Program-made: the position numbers and the translations under genes
Assembly (NCBI GenBank): GCA_015499995.1
Contig: JADNRV010000096.1
Span: 1-64,000, forward strand
Length of the DNA: 64,000 nt
Direction of reading: 5' to 3'
Source: Flammula alnicola
Lineage: Eukaryota > Basidiomycota > Agaricomycetes > Agaricales > Strophariaceae
Shown here: one piece after another, positions 33,901 through 45,600 of the stretch
Position numbering within the stretch: the stretch's first letter is position 1
How the letters are laid out: every line of letters begins with the position of its first letter
The notes under the pieces: generated by a model
The model's input: the letters and a program-made list of their open reading frames with translations, nothing else
What the model was told of the DNA's origin: nothing
Databases searched by the model: none

Positions 33901-34790
33901 CACAAGGTACGCATGCAGCATAGTCCAGTAAACTCTTGCTTAACAATGTTATAGCGTCTGAACGGTATACCTGCTATTACCCGAGAATCGCAAAGCCCTG
34001 AAGATCCTCCCGGAAAGTTGGAGGAGGAGCGTTTGGCAGCTCAGGAGTTTATCGATACCGGTATGTCGAACCTTGCCTGCCACTTCACGAGTTTCTCATT
34101 ATTCGTACTTCTCTACCTGTAGCCGAACCTCTCGACGACGACGATATGGAGCGGAAAGAGGAGTACATTCGTCAGGGATTCCCGGATTGGAGTCGTCGCG
34201 ACTTCCAGCAGCTCGTATGGAGACCTGCAGCTGGTAAGTCTGCCCCATGATGTCGTGATCAGCTCTGATGGTTTTTTTCTTCCATCAAGGGGTGCTGATT
34301 CTTCTACCCTTGCAGCGGAAATTCACACCAAGACTCCAGAAGACGTCGAGAAGTCTTCAACGAAAGTGTACTAATGTTCCTCATTCCAGAATACCCGCAT
34401 ATCAAGGCTCCCATCGAAGAGGGTGAAGCCAAGCGGGCCAAGCGGAACAAGCGTGAGAACCTGGAAATGCTCCTTTCGAAGAAGATTAATTCTGTCCGGT
34501 ATCCCATGCATGAACTTGAGCTCAACTACCCAACGATGAAAAGGAAGGTGTACAGCGAAGAAGAAGATCGCCGCCTGCTTGTTCAGCTTTCTCACTATGG
34601 TATGCAAGCAGACGACATGAATGGGCGAATCAAAAAGTACTATTCTCGCAACTTTTGTTCTGACTGGATTGTATAGAAACGATTCATCGAGGAAGTACAG
34701 AAGATCGAGAAGGAGGAATCCCGTCCTCCTACTCCTCTTGAGACGACGTCTGCGAGGAGATCATCCAAGCAGAAGAAAACTTGAGGCAAC
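30920..34790 (+). pseudogene. ISWI-type chromatin remodeller, decayed copy with introns
   Basis: The parts run in the correct ISWI order. An acidic N-terminus (NDEQDPVEEDELISDREESA) and a basic helix come first. The ATPase follows, with [20 protein letters not shown], motif I reading GLGKI instead of [15 protein letters not shown] and [14 protein letters not shown]. The C-lobe has [35 protein letters not shown] and [28 protein letters not shown]-like (EEYIRQGFPDWSRRDFQQ) and SLIDE-like (NSVRYPMHELELNYP, YSEEEDRRLLVQLSHYGMQA) regions end it. About ten introns keep GT...AG borders, so it arose by DNA duplication, not from mRNA. Lesions include a stop after GLDGND (31695), the Walker A Thr-to-Ile change, frameshifts near 32005, 32285 and 33140 and a stop near 32169. 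ISWI slides nucleosomes; this copy cannot. Confidence 0.8.
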
Positions 34791-35325
34791 TTCTTCTGAC
34801 GATTGTGGTGACGTTTCTCGTTCGACGTATACATGCTGTTGTAGTTTGTCCTTGATACTCTTGTTCTATTCATCCATCTGTCACTTAGAATTCTCTCATT
34901 CTCGACTTCTGATTCGGTTGGGGATTATGACAGTACACGGTATGAAAACAAAGTAGGTATGATGTCCATGAGTATAGTACTTTCAGGGATAGCACAATTC
35001 GCAAGAATGGTGTCTGCGATGGAGACCGCGATTGCATTAACTACCATAATGCACACTTCTCTCCACGTTGACTTGCAGCTGTTTAAGGATACTAGTATCA
35101 ATTTTTGTGTCGCTGAGAAGAAAGCAAACGACTGACTATTTGACCTTTGGACACTTTCGAGTCCGCGGGCTCCTGAGATCTATAGAGCTAAGATGAGCAG
35201 GTGATCTTGGTCAGTTTCATGTCGGCTACTTGCTCAGTGTCGTTGTTGGTCCCTACCGCAAATTGATCAGAATCGCTAGTCCGGTGTCGGCACATGTCCA
35301 CAACGTGGATGGGAGCAGGGTATCA
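34791..35325. other. No supported gene
   Basis: AT-moderate DNA between two pseudogenes; nothing recognised. Confidence 0.45.
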
Positions 35326-36135
35326 GGAAGTGAGTGTGCATGAGAAGCGTTAGACGAGGTGCAACTGCCGCTTTATTAATGGAATAAACAGGCATAATCG
35401 AGATGGGGAACCGCACAGACCTGAGAGGAAGTGAGTGATTCTGGCTCTTCGCTTATACCCAGCTGAGCTGATACTTTGGATGTGGTAAATGGGCGCATAG
35501 AATTCACCGCAGAAGATGATCATGAAATCTGCCGATACCTGGCGAAAACGGGAGTGCAAGGTCGGAAGGGTTGAAGATATACAACAAGCTTCTCTGCAAG
35601 GTTTTTCTCTATTTTTCTCTGTGTTCCTTTCCACCAATTCTGTTCACTTTCATAGGCCAATGAAAATACCGCTGAGTACGATTGGGCGAAGAGGCATACG
35701 GCCGAATCTTGGAGGGAGCGATATGTGTATTGATGGGATGTCATCGCATAGCCTCCGTGGGGAGATAGGCGGTGGACCCAGTAGAGGCGACGAAGACAAT
35801 AGCATTGGGGAAAGTAAGGATGCAGAGGAGGTCAGGCGGACGAAAAGAGGAGTATATGTCGGTGAAGGTGTGCAATACAGGGTTATTCAGATGGACCCAC
35901 ACGCGACACTACAGCAGACCGAAGACATCGACGACAACGATGACACCTCTGAAACGCCATTACCAAGAAAGAGGACAAAAATATCACGGGCAGCATCTCC
36001 CCATCAAGTGATACAGACATTTATTCAGTCGTCGCAGGGCAGCAAGCAAGTTTCAGCCCTACAGAACGAGATAGGAGAATTTGAGGACATGTAAGTTTTT
36101 TCTGACAAAACTTTCCTTCAGAGATGCAGATTTTG
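35326..36135 (+). pseudogene. Rap1-type Myb gene, dead partial copy
   Basis: This is an inverted, about 85-90% similar duplicate of the first two exons and upstream DNA of the gene at 56939-58634. The Myb block is present (FTAEDDHEICRYLAKTGVQG). There is a TGA in the leader (agc-TGA against agc-GGA), one G is missing from the GGAAGGGGTTG run (35568-35577), and about 50 bp coding for KKMEKMFEHQINDISR is deleted near 35724. The second exon then stays open (DIDDNDDTSETPLPRKRTKI) to GEFEDM and a donor at 36091. The C-terminal exons with the C2H2 segment are absent. Homology starts abruptly at about 35326, inside the 5' flank of the intact gene. Confidence 0.75.
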
Positions 36136-36290
36136 AACATTCGTGGTCCACAGAAAATTTAAATAGAATCTTTTTAAAGATGTTTTACATATTTCGGGCA
36201 TTTGTTTCTTGATGTGCAAGTCCGAGTCAACGAAGTAAAAGTACCGAACTAGCGTTTAGCAGGGACAAACAAGGAACAAATATCACGCTT

Positions 36291-38109
36291 TTGGAACAGG
36301 CGACGGCCGATCCCCTTTCTTCCGTCATACGCCAAATGTCGGGCCACTCTTCACAGCGACTTCAACAAGCCTTACATTCCTACAAAGTTCTGCGGGAAAA
36401 GATAGAAGCCACAGTCAGCAATGGCAATGTAGATTTCTCTCTTTTTGTGACTCTGAATAATGAGCTCGTACGTTTCACTCTATCCTTCTCAATATGGCGA
36501 GTAAAACCTTCCTTTATGAAGGCAAACGTATACAGCGATCTCAAAGACAACGGATACAAAGGCAGTGTTGAAACCAATGGCCTTCGAGATGTCTTCTCAA
36601 GCACACCTAGAAGCGTAAATTCGTTCGATGGCCTTGTCTTTGTAGACGACTTGCGCAAGGTGCTGAAGATAGCCGACAACAAACGGCCAGGTTAATGCCA
36701 ACTCTGACGCTCTCCTCCGCCTTTCTCTGATGCATACCAGATAACAGGACTTCCGCTGCTCTGTCCACTCTCGCTCCTACCGCAGACTCAATACCTCCAG
36801 ACCGAATGATTAACACAAATTCAATGGCGGTCGAAGGCCCGGAAATTGACCAGACCACCTTGCATGCGTCTCCTGTCTCCAATATAGCACCCATCCTTTC
36901 GGGTACGATCCCCCAGCACCCTTCTTTCTCTGTCTCTACGTCGCCTTCACGAATCACTCGTTCTCGGTCAAGAGCTCAGCACGAATCATCGGCTGCCCCT
37001 CCTTCTGACACGGAGCAACCTCCGTCGGAGGCAGCATCCTGCGAGGGCTGTTTGAAGGATGGCGTCGTATGTTCTCCGCCGCCACCGAAGAAACCCGGTC
37101 AAAGGGGAAGAGCCAAACAGTCATGCGAACGATGTTCCACAAACCAGAGGAAATGTGTCATTAGGTTCCCACTGACGTCCAAGGAGACAAAAGAGAAGCT
37201 GGTTTTCTCAAATTTTTTGCGTCTTGGAACTCTGAAGGAGCAAGATTTAACAAATGGAACCCGACCAACCGCTCCTCAGGCGCCATCGCGACTGGTCACA
37301 CAGCCACTCGCTGGTATGTTCGATATTATATTTGAGTATTATTCTCTCACCATCTGGCCGATGTAGGCAGCGAAGATTATGGTTCCTTCACTTCAAAGTC
37401 GGCTCGTGGCACTTCATCGTCATCCAATGCGCAATCTACCGTTCTTTCTGTCAAAAATCTCCAGCGAGAGACTGCAGTCCGTAAAAATAGCATGCCCACA
37501 AGTTCAGCGAGAAACTTTATCAACCCCGGAGTCTTGGGAGAATTTTATGGTATGTTGTAATTTTCTCATGGATCCCATGCATCTCTACATCTACTCGACA
37601 CAGGATCTGCCGTTACTGCCATGCACTCGAGCAAGGGTGAAAGCGCCAACCACACTGACGCTCGAGCCATCACCATGGAAGTGAAACACAACATCCTGCG
37701 CGAACATGCCGCTGAACTCGGTACTGAAATTTCTCGCTTAGAAGAGGAATTCCGATCCCACAATGCCTGGTATCTCCAGCGCTTGGCCGTGATGCAAGAA
37801 GGCCAGCGGAATTTTCTCGAGCTGATCCGTGAGTATCTCGCCATTCCACAGAGCGACACTCCCCGGGAAGACCTCTCGAAGCGCCTTCAAGATCTTATCT
37901 ACGGGTTGTCTTCATTGCCGAACATCCGTCCTTCAAGATCTACCCCATCCTTCATAAGCAAAACGACTACCGTGGGCGAGAACTGCGACCAGCCCCACTT
38001 GCACCCAAAGACCTCTCCGGTGAATGTAGGCGTCATAAGGAAACGTATGGCTGCGATTGGAGGTTTTGAGTTACCAAAAGGTAAAAAACGACGACTTGGT
38101 TCTCTGTAG
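36291..38109 (+). CDS. Cysteine-cluster coiled-coil protein, copy 2 (chimeric)
   Basis: Five exons, 36291-36467, 36522-36690, 36741-37313, 37367-37549 and 37604-38109, close in frame at 536 codons including the stop. From about 36318 to 37155 the DNA, introns included, is close to identical to copy 1 (16425-17251). It covers QQALHSYKVLREKIEATV and the cluster CEGCLKDGVVCSP...SCERCSTNQRKC. Beyond RKC the two genes are unrelated. Here the tail has ENFMVCC-side introns, then a coiled coil (VKHNILREHAAELGTEISRL, EEEFRSHNAWYLQRLAVMQE) and a basic end (KGKKRRLGSL). Both versions finish with a coiled coil and a basic tail of similar design. Putative nuclear regulator; the function is inferred from the cysteine cluster only. 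Confidence 0.65.
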
Positions 38110-38562
38110 AATCCTATTTAACATCATTCTACCAATTACGGCGTTTCAACCTGCCTTCCACTTCTCTTAAATATAATCATTCCGCAGCACTTTTTGGGGA
38201 CATCGTCTTTGGAACAGCCATCAAGTCAAGAGGTGTGCGGAATGAAAGTCATCGACACCAACCTCACTGCTCAGAAGTTGAGTCAGGATTGCTGGGGGGG
38301 GTTACAGCCACTGATCTAACCGTCTAAGGAACTATCTCCGACAGATCTTTGACAGCTCTGAGACTTGCTCATTAATGACGCGACGACGCGTCGCGTACTC
38401 ACTCTGCCATCTATGAGGCTCGCCTTCGTCGGGACGATAAGGCCATTGAAAAAATGATTAATAGAATGTACTAGTACTCAATAAATTAGGCAGCACACAA
38501 GTTATTAAGTAAGGTAGCTAGGCTCAGAGGCTTCATTGAAACGAAGCAGATTGTCGATGTCG
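38110..38562. other. No supported gene
   Basis: Downstream of the cysteine-cluster gene; no frame or repeat recognised. Confidence 0.4.
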
Positions 38563-38663
38563 AAGTTGAATAACTTGGTTGTGCGGGCCGAGGCTGCGCC
38601 CGGCGTTACGAGTCCTTTTATTAATAATTATATCACATGCACTCCCCTAATTCATGGTTGAAA
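38563..38663 (-). repeat. 100-bp dispersed repeat, inverted partner at 63326-63420
   Basis: TTGGTTGTGCGGGCCGAGGC and the sequence up to GGAGTGCATG-complement at 38640 recur almost unchanged in reverse at the right end of the window. No coding sense. Probably the end of an unidentified element. Confidence 0.6.
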
Positions 38664-38833
38664 TGGACGAGTGGAACCAGTAGAGTAAGCACACCAGCAA
38701 GTGCATACTAGATAAAAATGATTTCAGAACATACACTAACGGAGCCAACGCAGGATGAACGTGAATCGAGAGGCGATGGTTGATCAAAGTATGCACACTG
38801 CGATGCACACCCAGAATTCGGAAGGAGGTGATG

Positions 38834-38893
38834 TTCGACACACTAACTGAGAGGTCGACACACCAACTCAGAGGGCGACACACTGCCCAGTGT
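38834..38893 (+). repeat. Three 20-bp tandem units with CGACACAC core
   Basis: TTCGACACACTAACTGAGAG, GTCGACACACCAACTCAGAG and a third GGCGACACACTGCCCAGTGT follow head to tail. Inverted GTGTGTC words follow at 38888-38930, so a short hairpin can form. Confidence 0.55.
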
Positions 38894-38930
38894 GTCAAAC
38901 ATAGTGTGTCGCACATTCAAGCTCGACTGG

Positions 38931-39646
38931 TCGGCCGCCTGATCATGTCATATCGGGTTGATGTATCGGGGACACCCCTATAAAACTATTTTTCACAATT
39001 TAATGAAATAGAGGAACCTAGAGGAATGCCCATTCTCGACACTGTCGTAGTCGCTCCACTTTCTCGCATTCACACTCAGTCCGTCACACTCAGTCCGTCA
39101 CACTCACACTCACATGAATTAACCAGCCGTTGTGGAGTTCAAAGTGCTATGATTCCTCTTCCTTTTACTTCTATTGTGCTTTAATTGCTCGCATATAACT
39201 GTATTTCTCTTCTCAAATAGTTCCTGAACTGGTGCACGGACGGCTCATGCTCAGGCCCTTAGAAATCGTAGAAAACTTCACGATGACTCTGGACGAAGTC
39301 TGCCAACTTTTGCTATTGTACCAAAACCCGACACCAAATTGAAAACAGAACTTTGACAGTCCAACAAAATGCGACTATTAACGATTTGAGAGCCATGCTA
39401 CGAGGGTATGAGAATGATATTACCTATCATGTGCATGAAATTCGCCAAAAGGACGCCGTAATCCGTGGAAAAATCTGAGAATAGTGCCCAAATGCGGGAC
39501 GAAAGATCTCAGGATCTAGACTACCTCTGGCTGCATCTTCAGATAACGTACATAAATCTATGAAACGAGGTCAGAGCCTTCTTCATGATTGCAAGCTGGC
39601 TCAGGCTTCCTCCTGAGATTTTCAAGGCCGGTTGTTCTTCAGAGTG
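38931..39646. other. No supported gene
   Basis: A CACACTCAGTCCGT word is repeated at 39070-39100. 39230-39620 contains interrupted frames with several stops, perhaps a very old gene relic. Confidence 0.35.
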
Positions 39647-40145
39647 TAAATTACGTTTCCAACCAATGTTGAGAGATTAATTTTGAATTACCCGAGCGTT
39701 GTAGAATACTCCCGAGAACCTTTGTTATTAGCAGAGTGAATTCTAGTTATTTCCGAAATATTCTCGGCCACCATGAAAATATTTTTCCGAGAATATATTC
39801 CCGTCTCAGAGGGATCATATTCTGTGAATACGCTTCTTCTCAAGAGAAGAAGCAAGAATTATTGGGTAGCGAAAAATGCTTGAAGTTTGGAATAGTCTTT
39901 ACGGTCGTTTGACACCGTGACTCTGTGCCTTCCTCTCAGCGACAAAGTGCACTTTCTACTCATAAAGTAGAACCACAGGCAAGGAAGACAATCGAACAGG
40001 CATTTGAGTTCATTTATTTGGGCCCGCACCTATGTTCTATTTCGTCAGCTGCCGACTATGTCATCACTAATGCCGACCTATGTTTCCGGGGATTACGTAA
40101 ATGGTTCGGAAATTTTCTTTTATACCCGGGAATAGGTTCGAGAAC
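39647..40145 (+). repeat. Dispersed repeat X, copy A
   Basis: It starts TAAATTACGTTTCCAACCAA and ends GGTTCGAGAAC. It runs parallel to 47236-47725 at roughly 85-90% identity, in direct orientation. It stops where the KDZ element begins, whereas copy B continues a further 85 bp; that extra part is also at 5771-5862. No coding content. Confidence 0.7.
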
Positions 40146-40452
40146 GAGGACGTTCCGAGGACAAGTCGGATATGAGAAATCCGCCTCACCGTGACCGCCT
40201 CATGTCCGGACTCCGCCTCATTCTCCGCCTCCTACAATTTTACTCATTTATGCTACCTACATGTAAATACACATGCCTAACCATTATAACCATTTTTTAA
40301 TGGCATAGCCATCCTTGAAATCATATTTCATTGGAAATCGGTCCCTCACAGAGCTTCAAAAAATCACGATCACGAGATCACAGTCACACAATTTAGATGC
40401 GCGTTCTTGGGTGCAACGCGTCCAGCTCAATAATAATAATATCAAACCTCCA

Positions 40453-42737
40453 ATGCAAGCGCTACTCGCCGCTATCGAAAACCAGACTTCTCACAACATA
40501 TTCAAGCTCTCATGTTTGATTCACTACACTTCAAGGCTCAAAAATGAGATCCTGCTTGCACAAAAGTCTTCTCATCTTCCAAATGTCATTCCCCGCTTCC
40601 TTCCAGTCAGCATTGTCCGTTTTCTTGCTTCAAGCTGCACTCTAAGTGAAGAAGAGGTCGAGGAGTGCTGGAAGGTTGTGAAAGAGCTTGTATGGTCAGG
40701 ACTCAGCATATATTCTTGATGATAAGGCCGTGTCAGCTGCCTTCAAGGAGCATGGCACAGACAAAGGTTTCTGTTCGTTATTTCTATAGATGTTTGCAAT
40801 TCAAGCTATTTAACATCATTATTACATTTACATAGCCTCAGGTCGTAACCTTTGGCCTCCTTCACAACTATGCACCAACCCTGATTGTACGCGCACCGAT
40901 CGAGGAAGAAAACTACAGGTTGCAACCCAGCGCCAAGGAATACTCTATACACTTGACGAAGGGCCAGTTCCAGTACATTCCTGCTTTTTGACATGCAAAG
41001 GTACATCATCCCGTCTTCTAATTCACTTCAAGTTAAGCTTTATGCTCATTACTCGACATTTAATTTGACAGACTGCAACACCGACTACCACATAGATTTC
41101 TACGTGAAAAATGAGAGAAGATTTTACTACGACAAGCCTATTGATATCCTCCAAATTGCTGATCATCAATTTGTGGAACGTCGCCTTGTTCATATGTGGC
41201 GTAAGAGCACCAACGTTGCATGGGTATCATTTGCCAATTGTGCCGCTATCTATCTAAACACGCACGAGACAACAACGAAGAGCAAAATCCCAGATTCCTG
41301 GGCCTTCAAAGGGAAACTCGACGGCAAGAACGTTGCCCATGCCTTTATCCTTTTAGCACTGCTTGAGGATCACAAACGGCGCAACAGTGTTCTTCAAGTC
41401 CCCCATAACGGCTTGCAGGCTCAGCGGTACAAGGCAGCCATGCGCGAGAGAACTGATAGGATTAGGTTATATGGCCAAGAGGAACTTCATCACCATTGCA
41501 AGAAGTGTGTGCGAGAATACCCTGAGAAAGATGGACAACGTACGTAGCCAATTCCTAGAGCGATAAACAAGGTTTCGTGTAACTTAAAAATGTTTAGCGG
41601 CACTTATGGTTCACGCGGTCGTCATGGATGGGGTTACACTAGGTCGCCCGACATGTGGTGTACCGCACTGTACTACTCCTCTTGCCAATAAACGCCATCG
41701 CTTCTGCCCTACCCACGTTGACTTCAAAGAAAAATGTGCAATTGTGGGCTGTAATGCAAAAATTTCAGCACCCGAAAAACGGACATGCAACGACCCAGTT
41801 CATCAACGAATCGAGGCTGTCCACGTTGAACGCGGAGGAGCAGCATTTCAGCTCAAGGAAAAGCTCAAGCGAGCAAAAGTTGCCCACCCAAAGAATGGCG
41901 AAGCTGTTGACTTGCCTGTGGCTCACATCATTGAACAAGAGGACGACCTCGAGGAGACATACGAAATCATTGGAGACCGAGTGATCCATTCCGAAGACGA
42001 AGCAGTAACACAGACTGCGCTGGCTCGTGCTTTATTGAATGCGACCATCAGTAGCAGCCATGACTCCAACTCAAATACACCATTAACACGACTTGAACTT
42101 CCCACAGTTTCTCCAGCTCCGTCTCTGGCGATTGGTCAAACAAAAAAGAAGATCCGTGCTCAGTTTGGCCGTTCACGCACTCACAATGAACAGATCCTTG
42201 TCGCACCATGCGGGATGATTATAGCTCGAGAAACATTTTATCACGCAGAGTCGATAACTGCAGTCGTGGTATGTGTAATTCATTATAATGATAGAATGCA
42301 TGTTGATTTAGCAATTGATACTATAGGAAATGATCAAGCGTACTTACCGGGATGGATTTATGCCCAACCACATCATATTCGACAACAACTGCAGCGTTGC
42401 GAAGCACGTCAAAGATGACCCTGATTTCAAGAACGTCGGGCTCGCTGTTGATGTCTTTCATTTTGCCAACAAACATGCAGAGACGGACACTTTTTGTCAA
42501 AGCAACTGCAACCCAGCATTCTTTCCGGAGCTTCTTGGTGAGGACGGTAGGAGCTGGTTCTTCAACACATCGATAGCCGAGCAGACAAATGTTTGGCTCG
42601 GTGGGTTTCATTCAATCTGCCGAGAGATGTCGGCAGACATGTACGACTTTTTCCTCGATGAAATGATTATGATGAGGAACAGGGCAACAAAGGTGAAGCT
42701 TGAAAGTCAAAAGCTCAATCCTCAATATTGGGCCTAA
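40453..42737 (+). CDS. KDZ (Kyakuja-Dileera-Zisupton) transposase with CxC-type clusters
   Basis: A spliced gene starting MQALLAAIENQTSHNIFKLS. A first cysteine cluster (LCTNPDCTRTDRGRK...CFLTCKDCNTDYHIDFY, about 40880-41120) resembles CxC5. After LYGQEELHHHCKKCVREYPE and an intron, the second cluster (RPTCGVPHCTTP...RHRFCPTHVDFKEKCAIVGC, 41645-41790) resembles CxC6. The C-terminal part, HIIFDNNCSVAKHVKDD, VGLAVDVFHFANKHAETDTF, CNPAFFPELLGEDGRSWFFN, SIAEQTNVWLGGFHSICREM and DFFLDEMIMMRNR, is the conserved KDZ core. Introns have good borders (for example 40783-40833, 41002-41070, 41540-41595, 42270-42327). No lesion was seen. It would cut and paste the element by acting at its TIRs. Confidence 0.8.
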
Positions 42738-42897
42738 GCTTTTGTAGACGACAATTCAATTATTTTATACATATCAATAACTAGTTGCTACAAAGTTGTA
42801 TGAGCTACCGCGTGGTACAATTCAAAAATACATGCATAACAAGAATAGACGATAGTCACAAAAAAGCTAGACGATGAGGGCTGGACAAGAAGACTAC

Positions 42898-45007
42898 TTA
42901 ATTGGATGAGGTAATACTGGGATTATCAGAACTAATGTCACTGTCAGAATTACCATCGCTTTCTTCAGCTTCAGCGGTGCGTTGACGTCGCAGGACTCGC
43001 TGACGAGCCACCTTGAGTTTTGTCCTCTTGAGGGGAACACGCTCAGCGAATGCGGACCAAAGGCCATCCTCATTATAGCCGTACTCTTCAGCAATGTCGC
43101 GCTCCTGTTGGGTGGCATTCTCCCATCTACCTTTGGTGTCGTAATATGTCGAGCTTTTGAATGGTATGCCAGTCAGCGAATAGAAGACTTGGGCGACAGT
43201 GGTTCGTGGTGGTGGATGTTGACAGTTAACAAGAACAGGGACAACGTCAACAACATAGTAATCTGATGGTGCTGAGAGTGAGCGGCGATGTGGGATGTTC
43301 ATGTTTTACCACTGTTGTTGCTTTTCCCATCTGGAGAGTCGGTGTCAAGGGGGTATCAAGTGAATGTACAGGGTACCATACCTTACGACGCTTGATAGGC
43401 GAACTGTATATGTCAGATGTCTCGCTATCTGTGAGGTCGAATATCTCTTCTTGTGGATGCGGAACGGCCTGGACAGGCGAAGGTGACGACGACGACACTG
43501 AGATGGGTTTGCTATATGAACCACGGTGCCGAATGGGGGTAGGTTGTATGGGTAGGAGAGGTCTTGCAGGTCGTTGTTGCTTGGAGGCTTGCGGGCTGAG
43601 AACCGGTTGCTCGGACACCTTGCGAGTACGTTTAGATGAGCGTTTCGTGGTTGTTGAAGGGCGAGGTGTGGATGGGTTCAATTCCAGAAACTCGCGTGCA
43701 AGTTTGGCGTTCACACTTTCTCGTTCACCACGAAGGTTGGTTCGAAAATGTGATGGGGTAGCGCCTCGCGTGCCGTGGGTGAGGTACTGGTCAAGCAGGG
43801 TGCAGGCCTTGACGTTGACATCTTTGATGAGGATGTCCCGGTCTGACGTCGGATCCCTAGAAATGATGTGATTGACCTGGACGCGTTGCCACGAATGGCG
43901 GGAATAGTTGTATAGATGGATCCAATCCTTCTCGCTGACAGATTGAAAGCCGACGGCGGATAGAACAGAGGGAGAGAGGCAGAAGTTGGGCCATACATAT
44001 CCTCCCTGAAAGATGGATTCTTGGGGCCCATCATCATCCTTAAACATAGTGAGTTATTGGTAAGAGCGGGTCCAATTTTGAATACCCACCAAAACCCAGG
44101 CGCATACAGTAATGGTATGCTTCAACTTCTCGGCTGCGTCTCGACGCCGTTCATCCATAGCGCGGACGTCTTCCTGCATCTGCTGCTCACGTGCTTTTTG
44201 GTCCGTAAAGATAGGACGCATTTGCGAGGCGAATCGAGGATTTGGAAGGGGGTTCATGGATGTCGGGGGCTCGGCTACGATTCGCGTAGGTAAGGGGGAA
44301 GAGACAGTGTGCATTGGAGGTGCTGGCAACGGTGATGCTCTTGCATGCACAAGTGGCTGGCGATCTGGCGTAGTAACTGGTTGGCCAATTGTCAAAGAAG
44401 GGAGTGATACTGGAGGCAAAGGTGTAGTAATATGAAGAGGAGACAACGTGGGAGTGGCCATGGGAAAAGTTGAACTCGCTGGCGGGAATTGACTCTGAGG
44501 CAGCGTGTGAGGAGGGTGGAAGGGCTGTGAGCTTGAAGGCATCGACACAGTCCCTTCACGCTGATGTAGGTTGACTGGGCATCCACCCAGGGCCCGGCAA
44601 TGAGCCGCGCAGGCGCCCCGGACACACTTGACATTGACGCGACGTTTCTTGCACCCCGAAACTGCGCATCGACCTTCAACTTCTCCAATGATGGGTGGCT
44701 GCAGGCTGGTTCCAGTCGTGACAGCTATTTGCGGGTACGTATGGTGAGGGTTTGGTTGAGACTGCGGTGGTGGAGACGGTGTTGAATCCTGGACGAAGCG
44801 AAAGAACTGGGTGTGGGGGATTTCTGAGCTACCCTTACACTATAAATCATATTTCGTGAGCATAGGATCATCCCTAGAGTAAATAACACGCACCGAAATG
44901 AAAAATTTCCCCTCGTTGCCGTTCTTGTCGCTCACAGTAATCTTCGGCGTCAGGAGGATGGAGCAGTCTCGGTGTTGACACTTGTACCTCGCAAGAGGTT
45001 CTGACAT
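42898..45007 (-). CDS. Partner gene of the KDZ element, Cys/His-cluster protein
   Basis: Starts MSEPLARYKCQHRDCSILLT, with TPKITVSDKNGNEGKFFIS before a GTGCGT donor. The next exon reads CKGSSEIPHTQFFRFVQD, then GRCAVSGCKKRRVNVKCVRG, ACAAHCRALGGCPV, a Cys/His-rich cluster likely to bind zinc. A Pro/Ser/Thr-rich linker follows, then an exon (44047-43303 region) with GGYVWPNFCLSPSV and YNYSRHSWQRVQVNHIISRD and an NLS-like PIKRRK. The last exon has YVVDVVPVLVNCQHPPPRTT, VAQVFYSLTGI and AEEYGYNEDGLWSAFAERVP before an acidic end. The deletion derivative at 26.9 kb keeps this gene's start, so both genes travel together. The function is unknown; a DNA-binding helper is a guess. Confidence 0.65.
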
Positions 45008-45600
45008 GGCGGCGAGGACTACATGTTGAGTAGAGACAGGTCGATAGCATGTAAAATACAGGGCGATATCTAGGATTAACGTGAATTCAAAGGTCTGCGG
45101 TGAAAAGAGTGAAACGACAGCTCACGAGAGTGTTAGTTAGTTCATTGTTACACCTGGAATGTTTTCTTCTCAGTGATAGACAATAGAGAATGTGAAATAA
45201 TACTCACAATAAGATAGGCGGTATCCAACTTACCGTCTGGAAGCAACGGCGGGTGAGGTAGCGCGAGTGCTGGCAGCTGAGAACAGATAGTGGACGACTA
45301 TCAAGTTGATCGTGATGCGTCTTGGTTAGTTGTCTATGTTTGGATGACAAGAAACGATCAAAACAAACAGATGCTTTTGGTTTCTTGAACATGTTTGCAG
45401 GTAAATCGGGGAAGGTACAATATAGTGGTGTTACGAGGTTAAATCAAGTGTAAAATTGTTTAAACGTTAAGAGGATCTATGTAGAATGCTCGCAGCCAGC
45501 GAAAATCGGCATATGTGAGGTCCGGACAATGTGCCGGAGTCCGGCCTGAGCCGGTGAGGCGGAATTCCCGTTTCCGACTTTCTCTGGGACAGGCGGACCA

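Larger units (their letters stand above)
40155..45590 (+). mobile_element. KDZ-type DNA transposon with two convergent genes
   Basis: The left end ACAAGTCGGATATGAGAAAT CCGCCTCACC and the right end, inverted, AAAGTCGGAAACGGGAATTC CGCCTCACC form a TIR of about 35 bp. The interior carries a KDZ transposase (plus) and a partner gene (minus) with facing 3' ends only 160 bp apart. Both genes look intact. A target duplication could not be fixed because both flanks are other repeats (X on the left, a TIR element on the right). A deletion derivative lies at 26550-27460. Confidence 0.75.

Noticed and set aside
38834..38930. Short direct repeats as a CRISPR array
   Set aside because: Only three adjacent 20-bp units with no spacers, and a eukaryotic context.
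43266..43871. 201-codon plus-strand frame
   Set aside because: Antisense shadow of the KDZ partner gene, whose minus-strand reading has clear splice sites and conserved-looking blocks.
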